Shown piece after piece: positions 55,001 to 62,996 of a stretch of DNA of 64,000 nt. Within the stretch, counting starts at the first letter, position 1, and each line of letters begins with the position of its first letter. The notes beneath the pieces are model-generated. The model was not told the origin of the DNA. It did not search any database and saw only the letters and a list, made by a program, of their open reading frames with translations. The DNA is from Massilia sp. YIM B02763 (GTDB taxonomy: Bacteria > Pseudomonadota > Gammaproteobacteria > Burkholderiales > Burkholderiaceae_D): contig NZ_JASNRD010000018.1 of assembly GCF_030412015.1 (NCBI RefSeq), forward strand, positions 26,703 to 90,702, written 5' to 3'. The position numbers were made by a program, and so were the translations under genes.

Positions 55001-55108
55001 ATGCGCAAGATGATCCTGATGGCCATCGCTGGTTTCCTGTGGAAAAAATTCCAGTCGAAAGGCGGCTTCAAGCAGACCTATAGCAACCAGCAGATGCGCC
55101 GCTACTGA
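55001..55108 (+). CDS. Small basic protein of 35 residues
   Basis: A short gene with a strong GGAGG 8 nt before the ATG, a TGA stop and a terminator just downstream. The product starts MRKMILMAIAGFLWKKF and continues QSKGGFKQTYSNQQMRRY: a hydrophobic N-terminal helix followed by a basic polar tail. It may be a membrane-associated small protein. I recognise no family, but the signals and the short spacing argue for a real gene. Confidence 0.65.
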   Translation: MRKMILMAIAGFLWKKFQSKGGFKQTYSNQQMRRY

Positions 55109-55127
55109 GCGGTAGTGTACCGATACC

Positions 55128-55153
55128 ATGCCCGCCGCCCGGCGGGCATTTTT
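55128..55153 (+). terminator. Intrinsic terminator after the 35-residue gene
   Basis: ATGCCCGCC-gccc-GGCGGGCAT is a perfect 9-bp stem with a 4-nt loop, followed by TTTTT. It ends just before the ribosome site of the next gene. Confidence 0.85.
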
Positions 55154-55167
55154 CGTTGGAGGACATG

Positions 55168-56184
55168 ATGCGTGCTTACCAGATCCTGCCCGGCAAGGGC
55201 GTCGACGCGCTGCACAGCGTGGCATATCCGAACCGCGAGCCGGGCGCCGGCGAAGTGCGCGTGCGCGTGCACGCCGTCTCGCTCAACTACCGCGACCTGA
55301 TGGTGGCCAGGGGCGACTACCTGGTCAGCGTCGACGACCCCATCATCCCCTGCTCCGACGGCGCCGGCGAAGTGATCGCCACGGGGCCGGGCGTGACGTC
55401 GCTGCAGGCCGGCGACCGCGTGACGGCGTCGTTCTTCCCGTACTGGGAAGACGGCCGCACGGGGTCGGAGAAGGTACGCCTGGCGCTGGGCGGCAATATC
55501 GACGGCATGCTGGCCGAGGAAGTGGTGCTGGACGAACGGGCGCTCGTGAAGATTCCCGCGTCGATGAGCTTCGTCGACGCCTGCACCCTGCCCTGCGCCG
55601 GCGTGACGGCGTGGAACGCCATCTTCGAATCGAGCAACGCCATCCGCCCCGGCGACACCGTGCTGCTGCTGGGAACGGGCGGCGTATCCGTGCTGGGCCT
55701 GCAGCTGGCGCGGGCGGCGGGGCTGAACACCATCATCACCTCGTCCAGCGACGAGAAGCTGGAGCGGGCGCGCGACCTCGGTGCCCACCACACGATCAAC
55801 TACCGCAGCTTTCCCGAATGGCAGGAAGAAGTGCTGCGCGTGACGCATGGCGTCGGTGCCCACGTGGTGCTCGAAGTGGGCGGACAGGGCACCGTCAACC
55901 GCTCGGTGGCGGCGGCGGCGATGGGCGGCAGCGTGGCCGTCATTGGCGGCGTCAGCGGCTTCGGCGGCGAAGTGAATCCGGGCGCCCTGCTGATGGGCGC
56001 CAAGCGCCTGGTCGGCATCTATGTCGGCAGCCGCGCGATGCTGGAAAAGGTCGCGGGCTTCGCCGCCACGGCGGGCGTGCAGCCGGTGGTCGACCGCGTA
56101 TTCGACTTCGACCATGCGCCGGACGCCTACCGCTACATGGAATCCGGCGCCCATTTCGGCAAGGTCGTCGTCGTCGTCACGTAA
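55168..56184 (+). CDS. Zinc-independent alcohol dehydrogenase/quinone oxidoreductase-like MDR protein
   Basis: 338 residues from ATG 55168; GGAGG at 55158-55162 leaves 5 nt, whereas the preceding ATG leaves only 2. The medium-chain dehydrogenase layout is clear: N-terminal GroES-like part (GEVRVRVHAVSLNYRDLMVA, GDYLVSVDDPIIPCSDGAGE), the AGVTAWNAIF helix and Rossmann motif LLLGTGGVSVLGLQLA. The catalytic-Zn cysteine is replaced by Asn in NYRD, and structural-Zn cysteines are absent, so it is a Zn-free NAD(P)H-dependent enzyme; substrate unknown. Confidence 0.9.
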   Translation: MRAYQILPGKGVDALHSVAYPNREPGAGEVRVRVHAVSLNYRDLMVARGDYLVSVDDPIIPCSDGAGEVIATGPGVTSLQAGDRVTASFFPYWEDGRTGSEKVRLALGGNIDGMLAEEVVLDERALVKIPASMSFVDACTLPCAGVTAWNAIFESSNAIRPGDTVLLLGTGGVSVLGLQLARAAGLNTIITSSSDEKLERARDLGAHHTINYRSFPEWQEEVLRVTHGVGAHVVLEVGGQGTVNRSVAAAAMGGSVAVIGGVSGFGGEVNPGALLMGAKRLVGIYVGSRAMLEKVAGFAATAGVQPVVDRVFDFDHAPDAYRYMESGAHFGKVVVVVT

Positions 56185-56190
56185 ACGAAT

Positions 56191-56231
56191 GGTGGGGTGA
56201 TTGATGCCGCTCTGGCATCAATCACCCCACC
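56191..56231. terminator. Bidirectional terminator hairpin
   Basis: GGTGGGGTGATTGATGCC-gctct-GGCATCAATCACCCCACC is a perfect 18-bp stem between two convergent genes, 6 nt after one stop and 7 nt before the other. No T-run follows, but the very stable stem suits a shared terminator. Confidence 0.75.
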
Positions 56232-56238
56232 AGATCCA

Positions 56239-57027
56239 TCAGCGGCGCTCGAGCTTGATCAGTTCGATCTCGAACAGCTTCGGCCACAACTTGCCCGTGA
56301 CGTACAGGTGCTTGCCCTTCGGTTCGTAGGCGATGCCGTTCAGGACCGCGTCGACGTTGCTGGTGCCGCGCTTGTCCGGCGGCAGCAGGCCGGTCAGGTC
56401 GATCCAGCCGACCACGTTGCCGCTCGCCGGGTCGATGCGCGCGATGACGTCGGTGCCCCAGACGTTGGCGTACAACTGGCCGTCGACCACTTCCAGCTCG
56501 TTCAGCTGCGGCACCGGCTTGCCTTCCGCATTCACGCGGATGCGGCGCTTTTCTTCCAGCGTCCTGGGGTCGAGCACGCGGATCTCCGGCGTACCGTCGC
56601 TCATGTAGACGACGTTCGCGTCGCTGGCCAGGCCCCAGCCTTCTCCCTTGTAGTTGAAGCGGCTCTTGAGCGCGAACGTCTTCGCGTCGTAGACGAAGCC
56701 GACGTTCGACTGCCAGGTCAGGCCGACGATGGTGTCGCCCACGGCCGTCGACCCTTCGCCGAAGTACTCGGGCGCCAGGTCCTTCTTCTGCAGCACCTTG
56801 CCGGTCTTGAGGTCGACGCGGCGCAGCGAGGACTGGCCCTTCTGGCCGGTGCTCTCGTACAGGTGGCCGTCCTTGAAGAACAGGCCTTGCGTGAAGGCTT
56901 GCGGATCGTGCGGGTAGGTGTTCTTGACAACGAAGCCGTAGATGGGAATGGCGGCCTGCGCCTGCGGCATGAAGAAGGCGGACAGGGACAGCGCGGCGGC
57001 CAGCGGGAAGAAGGCGAGTTTGTTCAT
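56239..57027 (-). CDS. Glutaminyl-peptide cyclotransferase (plant/bacterial type)
   Basis: 262 residues with a signal peptide ending MPQAQA. It is a five-bladed propeller of the glutamine cyclotransferase family: YPHDPQAFTQGLFFKDGHLY, ESTGQKGQSSLRRVDLKTGK, GLTWQSNVGFVYDAKTFALK, LNELEVVDGQLYANVWGTDV and NGIAYEPKGKHLYVTGKLWP. It converts N-terminal Gln to pyroglutamate in exported peptides. Stands alone, convergent with the MDR gene. Confidence 0.93.
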   Translation of the reverse strand: MNKLAFFPLAAALSLSAFFMPQAQAAIPIYGFVVKNTYPHDPQAFTQGLFFKDGHLYESTGQKGQSSLRRVDLKTGKVLQKKDLAPEYFGEGSTAVGDTIVGLTWQSNVGFVYDAKTFALKSRFNYKGEGWGLASDANVVYMSDGTPEIRVLDPRTLEEKRRIRVNAEGKPVPQLNELEVVDGQLYANVWGTDVIARIDPASGNVVGWIDLTGLLPPDKRGTSNVDAVLNGIAYEPKGKHLYVTGKLWPKLFEIELIKLERR

Positions 57028-57081
57028 GGTTTTCCACGTTCGGGAGCCGGACTAGCATACCAGCAACCCGTCGCGCTTGCC

Positions 57082-58029
57082 TCAGCCTTGCGGCCCGGCC
57101 TGCCCCTGCACGATGGCGGCGATGGCGCCGCGCACGAAGCCGAGCACCGGGTCGTGCTCGCGGCGGCGGTGCCACAGCAGGCCGATGTCCATGCCCAGCT
57201 CGTCGATGTCGAGCGGCGCCACCACCATGTCCGGCATGTCGCGGTAGATGCCGCTGTAGATGCGCGGCTGCAGCGACACGACCGGCATCGTCGCCAGCAG
57301 GCGCGCGGTGGCGAGCTGGCTGTCGGACAGGGCGATCACGTTGCGCTGCAGGCCGCGCGCGGCGATCACCTCGTCGACGATGGAATCCTCCTCGCCGCGC
57401 CAGCCCAGCGCCACCTGCGGATAGCGCACGGCCGCGTCCAGGGTCATCGGCCCGTCCGGCCGGACCTGGCTGCGCGCGTACACGGCGTCGAAGCCGCAGC
57501 GCACCAGATGCTGCATGCCGTGCCAGTCGCGCTGGCCCGGTTCCGGCACCCACAGCGCCAGGTCGACATCCTCGGCATCGATGGCGGCCGGCAGTTCGTT
57601 GCGGCTGAACTGGCGCGACCACAGGCGCAGCCCCGGCGCGACGGCGTTCGCGCGCTGCATCAGCGGCGGCAGCAGCATCGCTTCCAGGCCGGCGATCAAG
57701 CCCAGCTTGACGGTCGCGCGCACCTGGGCGAGGTCGACCTGCTCGCGCGCGAACAGGAAGCCGTGCGCCTGTTCCAGCCAGTCGTGCACGCGCGGTCCCA
57801 GTTCCAGCGCCAGCGCACTGGGCTCCATGCGGTTGCCGGCGCGGACGAACAGCGGATCGCCCAGCGCCTCGCGCAATCGCGCCAGCGCATGGCTCATCGC
57901 CGGCTGGCCGATGAACAGCCGGGCGGCCGCGCGACCCACGTGGCGCTCGGCCATCAGGGCGTCGAAGGCGACCAGCAGGTTCAGGTCGATGCGGCGGAAA
58001 TCCGCATGGCGCAGCGGCAGCGCGTCCAC
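57082..58029 (-). CDS. LysR family transcriptional regulator
   Basis: 315 residues from a GTG 4 nt after the upstream gene's stop, so it is co-transcribed. HTH: IDLNLLVAFDALMAERHVGR, AARLFIGQPAMSHALARLRE, the NodD/LeuO-like subgroup. The effector domain includes DVDLALWVPEPGQRDWHGMQ. It probably controls its nitronate monooxygenase partner or nearby genes; effector unknown. Confidence 0.92.
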   Translation of the reverse strand: MDALPLRHADFRRIDLNLLVAFDALMAERHVGRAAARLFIGQPAMSHALARLREALGDPLFVRAGNRMEPSALALELGPRVHDWLEQAHGFLFAREQVDLAQVRATVKLGLIAGLEAMLLPPLMQRANAVAPGLRLWSRQFSRNELPAAIDAEDVDLALWVPEPGQRDWHGMQHLVRCGFDAVYARSQVRPDGPMTLDAAVRYPQVALGWRGEEDSIVDEVIAARGLQRNVIALSDSQLATARLLATMPVVSLQPRIYSGIYRDMPDMVVAPLDIDELGMDIGLLWHRRREHDPVLGFVRGAIAAIVQGQAGPQG

Positions 58030-58033
58030 GGCC

Positions 58034-59101
58034 TCACGCCCCTTCCTGCTGCGCCAGCTCCCGTACCAGCGTGGCCACCAGCTCGGCGGCCGGCATGGCC
58101 CGCGCCAGCGCGAACGCCTGGCCGGCCCAGTTGACGGAATAATCCTGGTTGCCGTTCTTCGCGGCGGCCGCGTTCAGCGCCTTGGCCGCGTCGTAGGCGA
58201 TCGGGTAGTCCGGCACGGGCGGCCGGGAGGCCGCGCCGACGTCGGAAAACTGGCGGTTGACCAGGCCGCGCGCGGGCCGGCCGGAAATGGCGTCGGTGAC
58301 GGCGGTGATGTTCGTGTCGCCGGCCGCGAGCAGGGCGCGGTGGTGGCTCGTGGCCGAGGATTCGGGGCAGGGGATGAAGGCGGTGCCCAGCTGCGCGCCC
58401 TCGGCGCCCAGGCGCAGCGCCGCGGCGATGCCGGCGCCGTTCATGATGCCGCCGGCGGCCACCACCGGAATGCGCACCGCCTGCGCCACCAGCGGCAGCA
58501 GGGCGAAGGTGCCGATGGCGGCGTCGCCGTTCTCCGGATCGAAGGTGCCGCGGTGGCCGCCCGCCTCGTATCCCTGGGTGACGACGACGTCGATGCCCGC
58601 TTCCTCGACCTGGCGCGCCTCCCACGGCGTGGTGGCGCTGGCCAGCAGCACGATGCCGGCATCCTGCAGCGCGCGGATGCGGTGCGCGTCGGGCAGGCCG
58701 AAGTGGAAGCTGACCGAGGGCGGGCGCAGTTCCAGGAACAATTCCAGCATCGCGTCGTCGTCGACGAAGGTGTTGTAGATGGTGCTCAACGTGGCCGGCG
58801 GCGCCGCGCCGAAGGCGGCAAAGTGCGGGGCGAGCCAGTCCAGCCAGGCCGCTTCGCGCGCCGGATCGGGCACGGCGGGGCGGTGGCAGAACACGTTGAC
58901 GCTGAACGGCCGGTCGGTCAGGCGCCGCAACGCGTCGATGGCGCTGCGCGCCTGGGCGGCGCTGCCGTGGCCGACGGCGATCGCGCCCAGGCCGCCCGCA
59001 TTCGAGACGGCGGCGGCCAGCGCCGGCGTCGAGACGCCCGCCATCGGCGCCGAGATGATGGGATGGGCGATGCGCAGCAGGGACAGCAGGTCCGGTTTCA
59101 T
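58034..59101 (-). CDS. Nitronate monooxygenase (2-nitropropane dioxygenase family)
   Basis: 355-residue FMN TIM-barrel enzyme: LLRIAHPIISAPMAGVSTPA, NAGGLGAIAVGHG, VVTQGYEAGGHRGTF (FMN phosphate and His) and VVAAGGIMNGAGIAAALRLG are the NMO motifs. It oxidises alkyl nitronates such as propionate-3-nitronate; the native substrate is inferred. It is the first gene of a two-gene unit with the LysR gene. Confidence 0.93.
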   Translation of the reverse strand: MKPDLLSLLRIAHPIISAPMAGVSTPALAAAVSNAGGLGAIAVGHGSAAQARSAIDALRRLTDRPFSVNVFCHRPAVPDPAREAAWLDWLAPHFAAFGAAPPATLSTIYNTFVDDDAMLELFLELRPPSVSFHFGLPDAHRIRALQDAGIVLLASATTPWEARQVEEAGIDVVVTQGYEAGGHRGTFDPENGDAAIGTFALLPLVAQAVRIPVVAAGGIMNGAGIAAALRLGAEGAQLGTAFIPCPESSATSHHRALLAAGDTNITAVTDAISGRPARGLVNRQFSDVGAASRPPVPDYPIAYDAAKALNAAAAKNGNQDYSVNWAGQAFALARAMPAAELVATLVRELAQQEGA

Positions 59102-59292
59102 GACGGCCTCCAGCGTTGTTGGCGATCCGGAAAGTATAGCGAAACCTTCCAGTCCCTTCCGAACGATCAGTTGGCAGGAAGGGCATACTGCGCGACAGTC
59201 ATCGTATTCCGATTTGCGCTAGCATGCGTGTTATTGCTTGGACATGTTGCCTCCATGTCATGAAGCCGCATTGGAATACGAAAGGACTTGTG

Positions 59293-60318
59293 ATGGACAG
59301 TATCGACCTCGAAGTGCTGCAAGCCTGCGCCGCCTGGCTGCGCGCCGGCCACGCGTGCGAGTACGTGACGGTGGTGCGCACCTGGGGATCGAGCCCCCGC
59401 CCGGTGGGAGCGACGATGGCGATCCGCGCCGACGGCCAGGTGGTCGGATCGGTCTCGGGCGGCTGCATCGAGGACGACCTGATCGCCGCCGTGCGCGAGA
59501 AGGGCATCGTGCGCACCGCGCCCGAGGTGCTCACCTACGGCATCTCGGCCGACGAGGCGCACCGCTTCGGCCTGCCCTGCGGCGGCACGATCCAGCTGGT
59601 GGTCGAGCCGCTCGGCGCGCACAGCCGCATGGACGAGCTGCTGGCGCTGGCCCAGCGCCGCGTGCTGACGCGGCGCACGCTGGACCTGGACAGCGGCGCC
59701 GTCGCACTGTCGGAAGGCGTGGCCGACGAGCCCCTGCGCCTGGAAGACCGCCGCCTGGTCAGCATCCACGGACCGCGCCTGCGCCTGCTCGTCATCGGCG
59801 CCGGCCAGCTGTCGCAGTTCCTGGCCCAGATCGCGGTGGGCCTGGAATACCAGGTGACGGTGTGCGATCCGCGCGAGGAATACCGCGGCAGCTGGAGCCT
59901 GCCGGGCGTGCGCGTCGTGCACACGATGCCGGACGACGAGGTGCTGTCCATGCGCCTGGACAACCGCAGCGCCGTGGTGGCGCTGACCCACGATCCGAAA
60001 CTGGACGACATGGCGCTGATGGAAGCGCTCAAGACCGACGCCTTCTACGTCGGCGCGATCGGCTCGCGCGCGAACAATGCGCGCCGGCGCGAACGCCTGC
60101 GCGAACTGGAGCTGACCGAGGAACAGATCGGCAAGCTGCACGGCCCGATCGGCCTGTACATCGGCAGCAAGACCCCGTACGAGATCGCCGTCTCGATCCT
60201 GGCCGAGCTCACCGCCGTCAAGAACGGCGTGGCGCTGCCCGCGCAGATGTCGGTCGAAGGCGGCAAGGCGCTGGCGGCGCAGGCGGCCGACGATCTGCCT
60301 GCGGCGCTGGCGGCCTGA
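59293..60318 (+). CDS. XdhC/CoxI family molybdoenzyme accessory protein
   Basis: 341 residues. N-terminal XdhC domain: YVTVVRTWGSSPRPVGATMA, GSVSGGCIEDDLI and GLPCGGTIQLVVEPL; C-terminal Rossmann-like part with LRLLVIGAGQLSQFLAQIA, TVCDPREEYRG, GAIGSRANNARRRERL and GLYIGSKTPYEIAVSILAEL. XdhC binds molybdenum cofactor and adds the terminal sulfur for xanthine-dehydrogenase-type hydroxylases. AAAGGA precedes ATG 59293. No such hydroxylase lies next to it; a cytochrome c gene follows by 59 nt. Confidence 0.92.
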   Translation: MDSIDLEVLQACAAWLRAGHACEYVTVVRTWGSSPRPVGATMAIRADGQVVGSVSGGCIEDDLIAAVREKGIVRTAPEVLTYGISADEAHRFGLPCGGTIQLVVEPLGAHSRMDELLALAQRRVLTRRTLDLDSGAVALSEGVADEPLRLEDRRLVSIHGPRLRLLVIGAGQLSQFLAQIAVGLEYQVTVCDPREEYRGSWSLPGVRVVHTMPDDEVLSMRLDNRSAVVALTHDPKLDDMALMEALKTDAFYVGAIGSRANNARRRERLRELELTEEQIGKLHGPIGLYIGSKTPYEIAVSILAELTAVKNGVALPAQMSVEGGKALAAQAADDLPAALAA

Positions 60319-60377
60319 CGCCGTCCGCACGATGCATCGGAAACGACTTTACCAACGACGACAGAAAGAGAGTTTGC

Positions 60378-60689
60378 ATGAAAACCTGGATCACGCTGGC
60401 TGCGACGCTGGCACTGGCGGGCACCGCCCAGAGCGCGCTCGCCCAGGCCGACCTGGCCAAGGCAAAGAACTGCATGGCCTGCCACAACGTATCGACCAAG
60501 GTGGTCGGCCCGGCCTTCAAGGACGTGGCGGCCAAGTACGCCAAGGATGCCGACGCGGCGACGCGCCTGGCGCAAAAAATCCAGAAGGGCAGCCAGGGCG
60601 CCTGGGGTCCGGTGCCGATGCCGCCGAACCCGCAGGTGAGCGACGCGGAAGCCCAGTCCCTGGCCAAGTGGGTCCTGGCGCAGAAATGA
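60378..60689 (+). CDS. Small soluble c-type cytochrome (class I, c551-like)
   Basis: 103 residues: signal peptide ending QSALAQ, one CxxCH haem site in AKNCMACHNVSTKVVGPAFK, and the methionine ligand in WGPVPMPPNPQVSDAEAQSL. This is the c551/c8 pattern of a periplasmic electron carrier. Following the XdhC-like gene it could accept electrons from a molybdenum hydroxylase encoded elsewhere, as such enzymes sometimes pair with a cytochrome c. Confidence 0.93.
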   Translation: MKTWITLAATLALAGTAQSALAQADLAKAKNCMACHNVSTKVVGPAFKDVAAKYAKDADAATRLAQKIQKGSQGAWGPVPMPPNPQVSDAEAQSLAKWVLAQK

Positions 60690-60694
60690 CGCCG

Positions 60695-60725
60695 GCGGGA
60701 CGGCGCCACCGCCGCGCCGTCCCGC
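60695..60725. terminator. GC-rich hairpin between the convergent cytochrome and argO genes
   Basis: GCGGGACGGCG/CGCCGTCCCGC, a perfect 11-bp stem with a 9-nt loop and no T-run, lies just after the cytochrome stop and before the argO stop. A shared terminator is likely. Confidence 0.5.
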
Positions 60726-60734
60726 AATCCCCGG

Positions 60735-61361
60735 TTACGCGGCACGCACCAGCAGCGCCGCCAGCACCAGCATCGTCAGGCCCGTGAAGGTCTCGATCGC
60801 GCGCCACACCTTCGGACGCGCCAGTACGAAGGCGCAGCGCCGCGCCGCCAGTCCCAGTCCCGAAAACCACAGCAGCGACGCCGTCATCGCGCCCGCCGCG
60901 AACGACGTCCGGTGGTCCTGCGCCAGGCTGCTGCCGACGGCGCCCAGCAGCACCACCGTATCCAAATAGACGTGCGGATTCAATAGCGACAGCGCCAGCA
61001 CCAGGCCCAGCGCCCTGGAGGCGCTGCCCGGCTGCGCAGCCGCTTCATCATCGTCCGCCACGCCGTTCTCCTGGCCGCGCCAGGCCGACCTCAGGCAGCG
61101 CAGGCCGTACCACAGCAGGAAGGCGGCGCCGCCCCAACGTGCGGCCATCATCACGCGCGGCGAGGATTCGACCAGGGCGCCGAAGCCGGACATGCCCAGC
61201 GCGATCAGGGTCACGTCGATGAGGATGCAGGCCGCCACCGTCGGCAGCACGTGGCGGCCGCGCACGGCCGTGCGGATCACATGGGCGTTCTGGGCGCCGA
61301 TCGGCATGATCAGGCTGGCGCCCAGGCCGAGGCCCTGCAGGAAGATAGATGGGGAAAACAT
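60735..61361 (-). CDS. argO: Arginine/lysine exporter ArgO (LysE family)
   Basis: 208 residues, six membrane segments: FLQGLGLGASLIMPIGAQNA is the LysE/ArgO N-terminus, ILIDVTLIALGMSGFGALVE and LALSLLNPHVYLDTVVLLGA (with the NPHVYLDT signature of the LysE/ArgO branch) follow. ATG 61361 is preceded by CGGAG. It is divergent from argP with an 8-bp inverted repeat between them, the standard argP-argO control arrangement for basic amino acid export. Confidence 0.93.
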   Translation of the reverse strand: MFSPSIFLQGLGLGASLIMPIGAQNAHVIRTAVRGRHVLPTVAACILIDVTLIALGMSGFGALVESSPRVMMAARWGGAAFLLWYGLRCLRSAWRGQENGVADDDEAAAQPGSASRALGLVLALSLLNPHVYLDTVVLLGAVGSSLAQDHRTSFAAGAMTASLLWFSGLGLAARRCAFVLARPKVWRAIETFTGLTMLVLAALLVRAA

Positions 61362-61420
61362 CGTGGCTCCGTATCGTCGGGACCCCAGCATGCCTTCCAC
61401 GGATCGCCACATCAATTATA

Positions 61421-61444
61421 TTAATGAAATCTAATCTTCATTAA
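61421..61444. promoter_or_regulatory. ArgP-type operator
   Basis: TTAATGAA-atctaatc-TTCATTAA is a perfect 8-bp inverted repeat with LysR-style T-N11-A content, placed in the AT-rich divergent promoter 13 nt before argP and 60 nt before argO. Confidence 0.7.
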
Positions 61445-61457
61445 GCCCGGCTAATCC

Positions 61458-62390
61458 ATGCACATCGATCCCCGCCGCAGCGAGGCCTTCATTGCCACCG
61501 TCGACAGCGGCAGCCTGGAGGGGGCGGCGGCGCGCCTGAACGTGACGCCGTCCGCCATCTCGCAGCGCATCGCCGCGCTCGAGCAGGACCTGGGCACGCC
61601 GCTGCTGGTGCGTGCCCGTCCGTGCCGCCCGACAGCGCCCGGCATGCGCCTGCTGCAGTTCCTGCGCCGGCGCGCCTTGCTGGAACAGGAATTCTTTGCC
61701 GGGCAGGCCGAGGATGCCGGCCCGGCGCGCGTCGCGCTGGCCGTCAACAACGACAGCCTGGCGACCTGGCTGCTGCCCGTGCTGGCGCCGGTGCTGCTCG
61801 ATGAAGGCCTGCTGGTCGAGTTCGTGCTGGACAACCAGGGCCATACCTTCGCGCTGCTGGAACAGGGAAGGGCGCTGGCCTGCGTCTCCGGCGAGACGGA
61901 ACCGATGCGCGGCTGCACCGTGGAGCCGCTGGGCGCGATGCGCTACCGCATGGTCGGTTCGCCCGGCTTTGCCGCGCGCTGGTTTCCCGGCGGGATGACG
62001 CGCGAGGCGGCGCGGCGCGCGCCGGTGATGGTGTTCGACCGCAAGGACACGCTGCAGACGGTCTTCCTGCTGCGGCATTTCGGCCTGCCGGAAGGCGCCT
62101 ATCCCTTCCACTACGTGCCGTCCAGCGACCCGTACGTGCAGGCGATCCGGCTCGGCCTGGGCTATGGCCTGCTGCCGCTCGAGCAATGCGCGGACATGCT
62201 GGCGTCCGGCGCCCTGGTCGACCTGGCGCCCGGCCTGTCCGTCGACGTGCCGCTGTACTGGCACGCCTGGCGCATCCAGCCGCCACGGCTGGAACGCATG
62301 GGCGCGGCCCTCGTCAGGGGCGCGCGTGCCGTGCTGCTGCCCTTGCCCGGCCCCGGATACGATAACGGCGATCTATCTATCCGCGGATAG
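61458..62390 (+). CDS. argP: LysR regulator ArgP (IciA)
   Basis: 310 residues. HTH: RRSEAFIATVDSGSLEGAAA, RLNVTPSAISQRIAALEQDL; effector part with WLLPVLAPVL, FDRKDTLQTVFL and YGLLPLEQC, features of ArgP, which senses lysine and arginine. Divergent from argO, its conserved target. A 16-bp perfect palindrome overlaps the end of the gene. Confidence 0.93.
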   Translation: MHIDPRRSEAFIATVDSGSLEGAAARLNVTPSAISQRIAALEQDLGTPLLVRARPCRPTAPGMRLLQFLRRRALLEQEFFAGQAEDAGPARVALAVNNDSLATWLLPVLAPVLLDEGLLVEFVLDNQGHTFALLEQGRALACVSGETEPMRGCTVEPLGAMRYRMVGSPGFAARWFPGGMTREAARRAPVMVFDRKDTLQTVFLLRHFGLPEGAYPFHYVPSSDPYVQAIRLGLGYGLLPLEQCADMLASGALVDLAPGLSVDVPLYWHAWRIQPPRLERMGAALVRGARAVLLPLPGPGYDNGDLSIRG

Positions 62391-62391
62391 A
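62376..62391. promoter_or_regulatory. 16-bp perfect palindrome at the argP 3' end
   Basis: TCTATCCGCGGATAGA is fully symmetric, spans the argP stop codon and lies 73 nt before the next start codon. It looks like an operator for the 135-residue gene but no adjacent regulator has been linked to it. Confidence 0.5.
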
Positions 62392-62464
62392 CATCGATAC
62401 AATACGGACAACGTCGGCCGCAAGGCCGTCCGCCATCCGCGTGGCATGCCTGGAGGAGGCATCG

Positions 62465-62872
62465 ATGATCTGGGGTATCGAATTCTCGTCGGAGAAATTC
62501 CTGCCGACGCTGCCGGAGGATTGCCAGCTCGATTCCGGCCGCTACGGTTTCGAGCTGGCATTGTGGCTGGCGCAGGCGCTGAACCGGCAGGGCATCGTCA
62601 CCGGCTATCCGAGCGGCGAGGAGTGGGCCTGGTTCCTGGACTACGAACCGTCGGAGGAACTGAGCCTGGCGATCTGCTGCGCCAGCTGCTGCGGCGCCAG
62701 GGCCGGCTATGACGGCCGGCCGATCGGCTGGTCGATCTCGATCCACGACCGGCGCCGCATGAACCAGCGCGTGCGCAACCTCGCGCACCATGCCGAGCTG
62801 GAAGCGCTGGGGCAGCGCATCGTCGCCCTGCTGCGCGCCGAGCAGATCGAGCCGGTGCAGGTGCGCGGCTAG
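62465..62872 (+). CDS. Hypothetical protein of 135 residues
   Basis: ATG 62465 has GGAGGAGG upstream. The product begins MIWGIEFSSEKFLPTLPEDC and contains GFELALWLAQALNRQGIVTG, WAWFLDYEPSEELSLAICCA, SCCGARAGYDGRPIGWSIS with several cysteines. It is soluble, alpha/beta in character, with no membrane segment. I recognise no family with confidence. The palindrome at 62376-62391 lies in its probable promoter region. Confidence 0.72.
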   Translation: MIWGIEFSSEKFLPTLPEDCQLDSGRYGFELALWLAQALNRQGIVTGYPSGEEWAWFLDYEPSEELSLAICCASCCGARAGYDGRPIGWSISIHDRRRMNQRVRNLAHHAELEALGQRIVALLRAEQIEPVQVRG

Positions 62873-62996
62873 GCTTGGACGGCCGGGTGGCCGACGTAGA
62901 AATTTGTTACAAGAAATTGTCCGCCCGTTCGTTTCCTGGTGCGTTAACTCACCAGGCGCCGACGGGAGGCGCATGACCACCAAGGAGAAGAATTAC

